Assembly: GCA_012799265.1 (NCBI GenBank) | Contig: JAAZLP010000499.1 | Span: 1-8,085 of the forward strand | Reading direction: 5' to 3' | DNA length: 8,085 nt | From: Phyllobacteriaceae bacterium | GTDB lineage: Bacteria; Pseudomonadota; Alphaproteobacteria; Rhizobiales; Devosiaceae | In this document: positions 1 to 5,994 of the stretch, piece after piece | How the letters are laid out: each line of letters opens with the position of its first letter | How positions within the stretch are numbered: the first letter of the stretch is position 1 | Position numbers and translations under genes: made by a program | The notes under the pieces: generated by a model | What the model was told of the DNA's origin: nothing | What the model saw: only the letters and a program-made list of their open reading frames with translations | Databases searched by the model: none

Positions 1-156
1 ATCCCGGTAGGGATCGCGGCCGGCCGCCTCCTTGAGTTGCTGCGCCGCGAGCCGGTCGGCCTCTTCCGGGCTGGCGGCAACGAGCTTCGCCGCGCGAGCG
101 GTTGGCAGGTCGAAATTGTCGGAGAGGAAAGCGACTTCTTTCTGCTTATCGATCAT
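1..156 (-). CDS. Small hypothetical protein, N-terminal part (truncated by window edge)
   Basis: An open frame starts at an ATG (154-156) and runs 52 codons to the window edge without a stop, so the C-terminus is missing. A GGAG stretch lies about 7-10 bases upstream of the ATG and supports this start. The visible part is hydrophilic and probably helical: it begins MIDKQKEVAFLSDNFDLP, continues with Ala/Glu-rich sequence (AAKLVAASPEEADRLAAQQL) and reaches RDPYRD. There is no signal peptide or membrane segment. It follows the carboxyspermidine dehydrogenase gene on the same strand, but a terminator-like hairpin lies between them, so it may have its own promoter or depend on read-through. I do not recognise a family with certainty; it resembles short uncharacterised proteins common in Rhizobiales (from memory). 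Coding status is supported by the start context and composition, not by a motif. Confidence 0.6.
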   Translation of the reverse strand, partial: MIDKQKEVAFLSDNFDLPTARAAKLVAASPEEADRLAAQQLKEAAGRDPYRD

Positions 157-221
157 CTCAGCACTCCATCGCTGGTCTGCTGGACAATCCGAGGGGCTTA
201 CCATGGTTCCGGCCGCCCCAG

Positions 222-249
222 ACGAAAACGGCCGGGGAAATCCCCGGCC
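222..249 (-). terminator. Rho-independent terminator of the nspC-dehydrogenase operon
   Basis: Read on the minus strand, an 8-bp perfect GC stem, GGCCGGGG / CCCCGGCC (242-249 with 230-237), closes a short ATTT loop. It is followed directly by GTTTTCG. It begins 8 bases after the dehydrogenase stop codon. The T-run is present only on the minus-strand side, which matches the gene direction. Confidence 0.8.
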
Positions 250-257
250 ATTCGAAA

Positions 258-1538
258 TCATGCCCCTGTGCGGGCCAGCCTGCGCGCATCCTGGAACTCG
301 GCTGGATCGAAGGCCCGATCCCCGTTTTCATCCCGAACGCGGGTCGTGAGGCCAATCTTGCCCAAGAGATCGATGAACGGCACCGGCGGCAGTTCTTCGA
401 CATTGGCCATATGGTGGCAATCCCACTCGCCCTTGGCGATCAGCATGGCCGCCGCAATGGCAGGCACGCCAGCCGTGTAGGAAATGGCCTGGCTGTTGGT
501 CTCGGCATAGGCCTCTTCGTGGTCGGCAATGTTATAGACCAGAAGCTCGGTTTCCTTGCCGTCGCGGACGCCCTTCACCAGATCGCCGATAAAGGTCTTG
601 CCGGTATAGTCCGGCGCCAGCGACATTGGATCAGGCAGGACGGCCTTCACCACCTTGAGCGGGACCACTTCCAACCCTTCGGCTGTCACCACCGGCTGCT
701 CGGACAGAAGCCCGAGGTTGTTCAGCACCGTGAAGACATTGATGTAGTGGTCGCCAAAGCCCATCCAGAACCGGATATCCGGCACATCCAGATTGGCCGA
801 GAGCGAATGCACTTCGTCGTGGCCGGTGAGATAGGTCGTGTGAGAGCCAACGAGCGGCAGGTCGTCCGTGCGCTTGACCTCGAACATCTTGTTCGCCGTC
901 CACTGGTTCTGCTGCCAGCTCCAGACCGTGCCGGTGAACTCGCGGAAATTGATCTCTGGATCAAAATTCGTCGCAAAATAGCGACCATGCGAACCCGCAT
1001 TCACATCGATAATGTCGATGCTGTCGACCCGGTCGAAATAGGCATGGGCAGCAAGCGCCGCATAGGCATTGACCACGCCGGGATCGAATCCTGCGCCCAG
1101 GATTGCCGTGACGCCCTTGCGCTCGCATTCCTCACGATGCTTCCACTCATAATTGCCATACCACGGCGGCGTCTCGCACACCTTGGTGGGGTCTTCGTGG
1201 ATAGCCGTGTCGATATAGGCGACGCCCATGTCGATACAGGCGCGCAGCACGCTCATATTGAGGAAAGCCGAGCCGGCATTGAGAACGATCTGGCTCTTGG
1301 TCTGTTGGATCAGGGCCTTCGTCGCCTCGATATCCATGGCGTCGAGTTGATGGGCGGCCAGAATGCCCGGGCGCTTCAGCGCCTTTTTGTCGAGAATGGC
1401 GCCAATAATGGCCTCACATTTCGACAGCGTGCGGGAGGCAATGTGAATGTCTCCGAGCACATCGTTGTGCATTGCTGCCTTAAACGCAGCGACTTGCGCG
1501 ACACCTCCGGCGCCGATGATCAGCAGGTTCTTTTTCAA
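258..1538 (-). CDS. Carboxynorspermidine/carboxyspermidine dehydrogenase (saccharopine dehydrogenase family)
   Basis: This 426-residue protein is of the saccharopine dehydrogenase-like (LYS1-like) family. It should condense L-aspartate beta-semialdehyde with a diamine (putrescine or 1,3-diaminopropane) and reduce the Schiff base with NAD(P)H, giving carboxyspermidine or carboxynorspermidine in the cytoplasm. Visible evidence: an N-terminal Rossmann motif GAGGVA at residues 9-14 after LLII; a second-strand segment IHIASRT (31-37); VLNAGSAF (85-92); YIDTAIHE (108-115); and GAGFDPGV (148-155) at the entry to the catalytic domain. Length is normal for the family. The start is a TTG (1536-1538): family members typically begin MKKN followed by this same Rossmann strand, and the next in-frame Met (residue 23) lies inside the fold. 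The nearest SD-like AAGG is about 13 bases upstream, so initiation may be weak. It lies 43 bases after nspC on the same strand, and that enzyme decarboxylates its product; this pairing separates it from true saccharopine dehydrogenases of lysine metabolism. Whether the substrate is putrescine or diaminopropane cannot be read from sequence. Confidence 0.92.
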   Translation of the reverse strand: MKKNLLIIGAGGVAQVAAFKAAMHNDVLGDIHIASRTLSKCEAIIGAILDKKALKRPGILAAHQLDAMDIEATKALIQQTKSQIVLNAGSAFLNMSVLRACIDMGVAYIDTAIHEDPTKVCETPPWYGNYEWKHREECERKGVTAILGAGFDPGVVNAYAALAAHAYFDRVDSIDIIDVNAGSHGRYFATNFDPEINFREFTGTVWSWQQNQWTANKMFEVKRTDDLPLVGSHTTYLTGHDEVHSLSANLDVPDIRFWMGFGDHYINVFTVLNNLGLLSEQPVVTAEGLEVVPLKVVKAVLPDPMSLAPDYTGKTFIGDLVKGVRDGKETELLVYNIADHEEAYAETNSQAISYTAGVPAIAAAMLIAKGEWDCHHMANVEELPPVPFIDLLGKIGLTTRVRDENGDRAFDPAEFQDARRLARTGA

Positions 1539-1576
1539 TTGGCACGAAACACCTTTTTCGAGTGTGGCGGGTCAGC

Positions 1577-1590
1577 CTCTCCTAGGAGAG
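1577..1590. repeat. 14-bp perfect palindrome over the nspC stop codon
   Basis: CTCTCCTAGGAGAG is fully self-complementary and contains the nspC TAG stop (1582-1584). Its right half on the minus strand supplies an AGGAGAGG purine stretch, but this lies about 40 bases before the TTG start of the next gene, too far to act as a normal SD. It may be a chance palindrome or a small intercistronic structure. Confidence 0.5.
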
Positions 1591-2682
1591 ACTGGCGGCG
1601 TAATCGGTGTAATCGAAACTGCGTATCATTTCGACCTCACCGTTTCTTCGACGAATGGCAATAGCAGGCATTGCTACGCCATTGAACCAGTTCTTCTTCA
1701 CCATAGTGTACCCCCCTGCGTTCAGAAGGGACACCCTGTCACCGACCGAGAGCGGCGCCGGGAAGTCGAATTCCCCAAAAACATCACCTGCGAGGCAGGA
1801 TTTCCCTGCAATAACATAGTGATGGGCGCCTGCATCTGGCGCAACACCCGCGCTCTGGCGATAGATCAGCAGGTCCAGCATATGGGCTTCGACCGCGCTG
1901 TCGACAATGGCGACGGACTTTTCATTCTCAACAATATCGAGAACGGTGACTTCGAGCGTCGTCGTGTCCGTCACAATGGCGTCGCCTGGCTCGAGATAGA
2001 CCTGCAGCTGGTACTTCTCTGCGAAAGCCTTGAGCCGCGCCGCGAGCGCGTCGATCGGGTAGCCCTCACCGGTGAAGTGGATACCGCCACCAAAGCTAAC
2101 CCATTCCAGCTTCTCAAAATAGGCGCCCAGCTTGACCTCGAACGTGTCCAGCAGTGCCGAGAAGGCATCGACGGAATCATTCTCGCAATTGCAGTGCAGC
2201 ATGAAGCCGCTGACGCGATCGATCACGGTATCGACCTTGGCGAGGTCGATTTCGCCCAGTCGGCTGAACGGCCGAGCCGGATCCGCGAGGTCAAAGTGCG
2301 AATGGCTGACGCCTGGGTTGACGCGCAGGCCAATCGGCAAATGCTTGGCCTTGTCGTAGAAACGCTCGAGCTGGCTGATCGAATTGAAGATCATCTTGTC
2401 TGCGTAAGAGATCGCTTCATCGATCTCCGCATCCGACCAAGCCACTGAATAGGCGTGGGTTTCGCCGCCAAACTTCTCGTGCCCCAGTCGCAGCTCATTG
2501 AGCGAGGACGAGGTCGAGCCATCCATATGCGGCGCAATCTGGGCAAAGGTCGACCAGGTCGAGAACGCCTTGAGGGCCATGACGCATTTGGCGCCGGAGG
2601 CCGAACGCAGCTGATCGACCTTGGCAAGGTTACGGTCCAGCGCGTTTTCGTCGATCAAATAATAGGGTGTAGCCAGGGGCAT
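1582..2682 (-). CDS. nspC: Carboxynorspermidine/carboxyspermidine decarboxylase
   Basis: This is a PLP-dependent, fold-type III (alanine racemase/ornithine decarboxylase-like barrel) decarboxylase of 366 residues. It removes CO2 from carboxyspermidine or carboxynorspermidine, giving spermidine or norspermidine, the last step of the SAM-independent route. Visible evidence: the N-terminal strand TPYYLIDE (5-12); PLP-lysine K38 in CVMALKAFS; a Gly-rich phosphate site FGGGIHFTGEGYP (197-209); EPGD (231-234); a C-terminal active-site Cys in GKSCLAGD (C296); and AGGYTMVKKNWFNG (322-335), which is very characteristic of NspC. The frame is open upstream to a TTG at 2766, but I chose the ATG at 2680-2682: family members start a few residues before TPYYLIDE, and a GGAG lies 9 bases upstream of this ATG. 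The longer form would only add an Arg/Ala-rich stretch. It is the first gene of the operon with the dehydrogenase. A weak candidate promoter (TTGCGC at 2761-2766, then TACACG) is visible but unconvincing. Confidence 0.93.
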   Translation of the reverse strand: MPLATPYYLIDENALDRNLAKVDQLRSASGAKCVMALKAFSTWSTFAQIAPHMDGSTSSSLNELRLGHEKFGGETHAYSVAWSDAEIDEAISYADKMIFNSISQLERFYDKAKHLPIGLRVNPGVSHSHFDLADPARPFSRLGEIDLAKVDTVIDRVSGFMLHCNCENDSVDAFSALLDTFEVKLGAYFEKLEWVSFGGGIHFTGEGYPIDALAARLKAFAEKYQLQVYLEPGDAIVTDTTTLEVTVLDIVENEKSVAIVDSAVEAHMLDLLIYRQSAGVAPDAGAHHYVIAGKSCLAGDVFGEFDFPAPLSVGDRVSLLNAGGYTMVKKNWFNGVAMPAIAIRRRNGEVEMIRSFDYTDYAASLS

Positions 2683-2705
2683 CGCGCCAAACTCCAAGCG
2701 TGTGC

Positions 2706-2722
2706 CCGCCGGGGATCGGCGG
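2706..2722 (-). promoter_or_regulatory. Hairpin in the presumed 5' leader of nspC
   Basis: On the minus strand CCGCCG-ATCCC-CGGCGG forms a 6-bp all-GC stem with a 5-base loop. It ends about 13 bases before the GGAG of the nspC ribosome binding site. It is preceded, not followed, by TTTT, so it is not a minus-strand terminator. It could influence translation of nspC; this is inference from position only. Confidence 0.3.
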
Positions 2723-2853
2723 AAAACCAAGGCCGCCCGTGTAAACAATGCGGCCAAACTGCGCAAGACCCCGAAGCCTGACGCATTACCGCAGGCGGTT
2801 CAGTTCGCTTGGATTTGCGGCGCGTCGCGGGCATCTGCGCTCAAGGAAAACTA

Positions 2854-3240
2854 CGCCAGTTGACCTATAAGCCGGGTTCTGTAGGGCCGTGTTTCCACGA
2901 CGCGGTGACCATTCATCTATGGCGGCCATTACTGGACGCGCTCATGCAACCAACCCGGATGATCTGGCCTCGAAACAGGCTGGAGCTTGCGCTCCGCGTC
3001 ATCCCTATTTGGTCTTGCTCCCGGTGGGGTTTACCGTGCGGTCCCTGTTGCCAGGCACCCGGTGCGCTCTTACCGCACCCTTTCATCCTTACCGGCCAAA
3101 AGGCAGGCGGTTTGCTTTCTGTGGCACTTTCCCTGGGGTCGCCCCCGGCGGCTGTTAGCCGTCACCGTGTTTCGATGGAGCCCGGACTTTCCTCCAGCAT
3201 GGGGTTACCCCCATGCCAGCGGCCACCCGGTCAACTGGCG
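2854..3240 (-). ncRNA. rnpB: RNase P RNA, bacterial class A
   Basis: This is the catalytic RNA of RNase P, which with RnpA protein removes 5' leaders from pre-tRNAs. The conserved 5' core GGAGGAAAGTCCGGGCTCC (CR-I, half of P4) is at 3177-3195 on the minus strand, and the conserved 3' core ACAGAACCCGGCTTATAG (CR-V, other half of P4) is at 2865-2882. Between them are the expected GAAAGTGCCACAGAAA and GATGAATGGTCACC conserved segments. The ends are set by helix P1: CGCCAGTTGACC (3229-3240) pairs perfectly over 12 bp with GGTCAACTGGCG (2854-2865). The predicted length of about 387 nt is normal for Alphaproteobacteria. Exact termini may differ by a few bases. No classic terminator follows the 3' end; only TAGTTTTCC is seen. 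All overlapping open frames here are spurious. Confidence 0.97.
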
Positions 3241-3243
3241 CGC

Positions 3244-3274
3244 GATATGTGCTGGACCGACGCGCCCGCGTCAA
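3244..3274 (-). promoter_or_regulatory. Candidate sigma-70 promoter of rnpB
   Basis: On the minus strand TTGACG (3269-3274) is a good -35 match. After 17-19 bases comes an AT-containing ACATAT/CATATC stretch (3244-3250) as -10, which would start transcription close to position 3238-3240, where helix P1 begins. The promoter overlaps nothing coding: the upstream gene ends at 3284. The -10 is imperfect. Confidence 0.55.
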
Positions 3275-3283
3275 GCGACTTGC

Positions 3284-4045
3284 TCAAGCATCCGCCGTGG
3301 CGGCTAGCAGCGGCTTGGCCTTCGGCTTGGTCAGCGCCTGATAGGCCAGATTGATCGCCGACATGCGCGCCGTGGCGACGTCGATCAGATCGGACGGCAC
3401 ACCCTTGGCGATCAGGCGATCGGGATGATGTTCGGCGACCAGCAGGCGATAAACCCGGCGAATTTCGTCGGGCGTTGCGTCATGGCTGAGCCCCAAAACC
3501 GTATAGGGATCAACGCCTTCTTCCAGCATGACATGCTGCGCGGCGATCTGCTCGAACCGCGCGTCATCGAAGCCAAAGATGGCGCCGACATCGCGGAGGT
3601 AATCCAGTTCCGCTTCGTGCACGAGGCCATCGGCGGTGGCGATGAAGAAGAGACTGTCGAGCACATGCTCGAGCGTTTCAGGCGTGTCCTGGAAGAAGCG
3701 GGCGACCTTGCGGGCATAGGCGTCGTAACCGGCGACGTCCTGCTTGGCGAGGTTGAAGAGGCGCTCGACATGCGGCTCGCTGCCCTGCGCGATTTCCACC
3801 GTGGCGTTAAAAGCCCTGACTTCTGAAGCAGTTACGGCGCCATCAGCCACCGCCATCTTGGCAGCCAAGGCGATCAGCGCCAGCGTGAAGGCGGCGTCGC
3901 GCCCGCCGGGCAGCCAGGTGTCGGGATCAAGGGCATTGGCGATATGGCCTGCAACGCCGGTGCGGCGGGAAAACGAACCCAGGAACGCCGCCATCTTCTG
4001 GCGTATGTCCTTGTTTTCCTCAGCTTTTCGCACGCAGCACAGCAT
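3284..4045 (-). CDS. TerB and J-domain protein (DjlA-like co-chaperone, soluble)
   Basis: This 253-residue protein has two recognisable parts. Residues about 50-170 form a TerB-like helical domain with two similar acidic repeats, AAKMAVADGAVTASEVRAF (61-79) and IATADGLVHEAELDYLRDV (135-153). Residues about 178-240 form a C-terminal J domain, DPYTVLGL then a helix, the invariant HPD (207-209) and NLAYQALTK. The HPD motif is what J proteins use to stimulate DnaK ATPase, so a co-chaperone role is likely; the client is unknown. Unlike E. coli DjlA there is no N-terminal membrane segment, so it should be cytosolic. Start choice: the ATG at 4043-4045 has AAGGGA 6 bases upstream. The ATG at 3992-3994 (MAAFLGSF) fits the usual start of the conserved region but has a poorly spaced AAGGA, so the first 17 residues are uncertain. 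It ends 43 bases before rnpB and is probably transcribed separately from it. Confidence 0.88.
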   Translation of the reverse strand: MLCCVRKAEENKDIRQKMAAFLGSFSRRTGVAGHIANALDPDTWLPGGRDAAFTLALIALAAKMAVADGAVTASEVRAFNATVEIAQGSEPHVERLFNLAKQDVAGYDAYARKVARFFQDTPETLEHVLDSLFFIATADGLVHEAELDYLRDVGAIFGFDDARFEQIAAQHVMLEEGVDPYTVLGLSHDATPDEIRRVYRLLVAEHHPDRLIAKGVPSDLIDVATARMSAINLAYQALTKPKAKPLLAATADA

Positions 4046-4089
4046 GTTGTGTCCCTTCTGTCCGCAGCGCGAACCATGGGCTTAGTCTA

Positions 4090-4118
4090 GAGGCATAGAC
4101 CCAACGGGTCCATGCCTC
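4090..4118 (-). terminator. Strong intergenic hairpin, possible terminator without a U-tract
   Basis: As minus-strand RNA, GAGGCAUGGACCC pairs with GGGUCUAUGCCUC around a GUU loop, a continuous 13-bp stem that includes one G-U wobble. On the opposite strand that pair is an A-C mismatch, so the fold favours minus-strand RNA. It starts 22 bases after the stop of the Pro/Ala-rich gene. It is followed by TAGACTAAG rather than a T-run, so it could be an RNA-stabilising 3' structure instead of an intrinsic terminator. Confidence 0.45.
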
Positions 4119-4139
4119 GAACTGTTTCCTTGCCCTGCC

Positions 4140-4958
4140 CTATTGCCCGAAGGGGAAATAATATTCGTCATCATAGGCGTCCGGCATCCGCTGCGGGCGA
4201 AGATTTCCCGGCGCCTCGTCAAGGAAAAAGCCATTTCCATCAAATTGTTGTGTGGACTGGCCGCCGCCGGTCCGACGCGCGAGGAAGTCAGACAGCGGCC
4301 CGGTCTCCCAATCTTCGAGGTCCTCCGCCGTAATGATCTGGTCCGGCTCGGAGATGATCAGCGGGGGTTGGGCAGAAGGTGTAACGATTACAGGCTGTTG
4401 CGGGCTAACGGCAGGCTGCTGAGCGACCACCGGAGCAGGCTCTGTGATAACCGGGGCGACGGCAACGGAGGGGGGACGCTGGGAAACGGGGGTGGGCAAA
4501 GTTACCAGTTTTGTGCGCGGCAGCGCGGCTGTTTCGACCGGTGCGGGCGTGGCCGCAGGGGTGGTAGCAGGAGCCGCCGGACTGGTCGTAACCGGTTGAA
4601 CTGGCTGCGGTTTTGGCGTTTCTGCTGCGGGCTTGGTGGTGCCACCGTCGCTGATGTAGCTCGGCAATTCGCGGCCTGATTCCAGGTAGGAATCGATGAT
4701 CTTGTCACCGGTCGACTGAGGCTTGGTCGGTGCTGCGGCAGTTTGAACTGGAGCGGGCTCCGAAGCGGGCGCAGGAGCGGCCGGCCGCTCGGCGGAGGTC
4801 GTCGGCAGCGTCACGTTATCCGAAATTTCTTCCTGTACGACAGACATTTGCGCAGGCGCATCGTTCTGGCGCATAAAAAAATCAGCGGTGGGAATGGCCA
4901 CGACCAGCAAGGCGCCGGCCCAGGCCAGACCAGTGGTTATGCGGCTATCAATCTGCAT
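4140..4958 (-). CDS. Hypothetical Pro/Ala-rich protein with one N-terminal membrane segment
   Basis: I do not recognise this 272-residue protein. Residues 9-25 (TGLAWAGALLVVAIPTA) form a single hydrophobic segment after a short MQIDSRI, which suggests a membrane anchor or uncleaved signal with the rest exported to the periplasm; there is no lipobox Cys. Residues about 55-200 are low-complexity and rich in Pro, Ala, Thr, Val and Gln (repeated APVQTAA/APVETAA, PAAPATTPAATP), as in a flexible spacer. Two short ordered-looking patches stand out: GDKIIDSYLESGRELPSYI (about 83-101) and IITAEDLEDWETGPLSDFL near residue 210. The tail is acidic and aromatic (DAYDDEYYFPFGQ). The ATG start has a weak GGAT upstream. 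It stands alone between metF and the TerB-J gene. A spacer-like envelope protein is a reasonable inference, but no function is claimed. Confidence 0.75.
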   Translation of the reverse strand: MQIDSRITTGLAWAGALLVVAIPTADFFMRQNDAPAQMSVVQEEISDNVTLPTTSAERPAAPAPASEPAPVQTAAAPTKPQSTGDKIIDSYLESGRELPSYISDGGTTKPAAETPKPQPVQPVTTSPAAPATTPAATPAPVETAALPRTKLVTLPTPVSQRPPSVAVAPVITEPAPVVAQQPAVSPQQPVIVTPSAQPPLIISEPDQIITAEDLEDWETGPLSDFLARRTGGGQSTQQFDGNGFFLDEAPGNLRPQRMPDAYDDEYYFPFGQ

Positions 4959-5099
4959 TGGCGACTATCCGGGATACGCGCAGCCCATGTGCGGGAACAT
5001 GCTTTTCTTCATGGCCACAATATGGAGTGGCCGCGAGCATCCTACGGTGCAGACCCTATTATGAACGGAGTCTGAACGAAAATCGCCGATGCCGCCCGA

Positions 5100-5993
5100 T
5101 CAGGGACGGCGACCGAGCAGTCGGGCGAGCGCCAGCACCAGATTGGAGCGATTGAGCGTGTAGAAGTGGAACTCCGTCACGCCCTCGTCGAGTAGCTCGG
5201 TGACCTGTTCGGCAGCGACGGCGGCGGCGACCAGAGCATGGGTCTCCGGATCGTCGTCGAGACCCTCGAAACGTTCTGCCAGCCAGGTCGGGATCGACGC
5301 GCCGCAGCGGGCAGCGAAACCGGAAATCTGCTTGAAGGAATGGATCGGCTGGATGCCCGGCACGATGGGCGCGGTGATGCCCGCCTTCCGAGCGCGCTCG
5401 ACGTAGCGGAGATAGTCGGCATTGGAGAAGAACAGCTGCGTGATCGCGCGGTTTGCACCGGCATCGAGCTTGCGCTTGAGATTGTCGATATCGGCATCCC
5501 AGCTTTCACTCTGCGGGTGCTTCTCCGGATAGGCGGCGACGGAGATGTCAAAGTCACCGATCTTGCGGATACCGGCGACGAGGTCGGCGGCATTCTTGTA
5601 GCCCCCTGGATGGGGCGTGAATGGCTGGCCAACGCCTTCCGGCGGATCGCCACGCAAGGCGACGATGGAAGAGACGCCCGCTTCCTTATAGCCGCGCACC
5701 ACTGCGTCGACTTCGTCCCGCGTGGCGCCAACGCAGGTGAGATGCGCCGCAGCGGGCACGCCCGTGTCAGCAGTGATGCGGCTGACCATGCGCAGCGTAC
5801 GTTCGCGCGTCGACCCACCGGCACCATAGGTGACGGAGACGAAACGGGGCTTGAGCGGCGCCAGCTTGCCGATGCTGTCCCAGAAGCGTTCTTCCATCGC
5901 GTCGGTCTTGGGGGGGAAGAATTCAAAGGAGATCTGCAGCTCGGGGCGCTCGCTGGCGGTCTTGCGGCTGGCGCGAATATTGTCGTCGATCAT
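5100..5993 (-). CDS. metF: 5,10-methylenetetrahydrofolate reductase
   Basis: This FAD-dependent enzyme reduces 5,10-methylene-THF to 5-methyl-THF with NAD(P)H and supplies the methyl group for methionine synthase. Its 297 residues match the bacterial MetF length (E. coli 296). It is a TIM barrel with family landmarks in order: SFEFFPPKT with E24 (equivalent to E. coli Glu28), VTYGAGGSTRERT (54-66), AHLTCVG (83-89), ALRGDPP with D116 (E. coli Asp120), AYPEKHP (154-160), AITQLFFSNADY (183-194) and PGIQPIHSFKQ with F220 (E. coli Phe223). The C-terminus keeps GVTEFHFYTLNRS. The ATG (5991-5993) follows the stop of the upstream ArsR-methyltransferase gene by a single base (TAG-A-ATG), so the two are almost certainly co-transcribed and translationally coupled. 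An AGGA lies about 11 bases upstream, inside the previous gene. Expression is probably controlled by the upstream operator. No obvious intrinsic terminator follows. Confidence 0.97.
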   Translation of the reverse strand: MIDDNIRASRKTASERPELQISFEFFPPKTDAMEERFWDSIGKLAPLKPRFVSVTYGAGGSTRERTLRMVSRITADTGVPAAAHLTCVGATRDEVDAVVRGYKEAGVSSIVALRGDPPEGVGQPFTPHPGGYKNAADLVAGIRKIGDFDISVAAYPEKHPQSESWDADIDNLKRKLDAGANRAITQLFFSNADYLRYVERARKAGITAPIVPGIQPIHSFKQISGFAARCGASIPTWLAERFEGLDDDPETHALVAAAVAAEQVTELLDEGVTEFHFYTLNRSNLVLALARLLGRRP

Positions 5994-5994
5994 T

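Noticed and set aside
102..1664. A 520-codon plus-strand open frame opposite the dehydrogenase gene
   Set aside because: It is an antisense shadow of a high-GC gene. The minus-strand frame has clear Rossmann and family motifs, while the plus-strand product has no recognisable domain and runs over the neighbouring gene and terminator.
1582..2682. Diaminopimelate decarboxylase (lysA) or arginine decarboxylase as the identity of this PLP enzyme
   Set aside because: The NspC-type C-terminal motif AGGYTMVKKNWFNG and the adjacent saccharopine-dehydrogenase-like partner point to the carboxy(nor)spermidine enzyme.
2683..2766. A 28-residue N-terminal extension of nspC starting at a TTG
   Set aside because: The extension is Arg/Ala-rich, not part of the family fold, and the ATG at 2682 has a well-placed GGAG and the usual distance to TPYYLIDE.
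2788..2799. Small inverted repeat ACCGC-AG-GCGGT as an rnpB terminator
   Set aside because: The stem is only 5 bp with a 2-base centre and there is no T-run after it on the minus strand.
2809..3354. Plus-strand open frames of 89-181 codons over the rnpB region
   Set aside because: The stretch is RNase P RNA on the minus strand; conserved core segments and the P1 helix explain the sequence, and the predicted peptides have no family resemblance.
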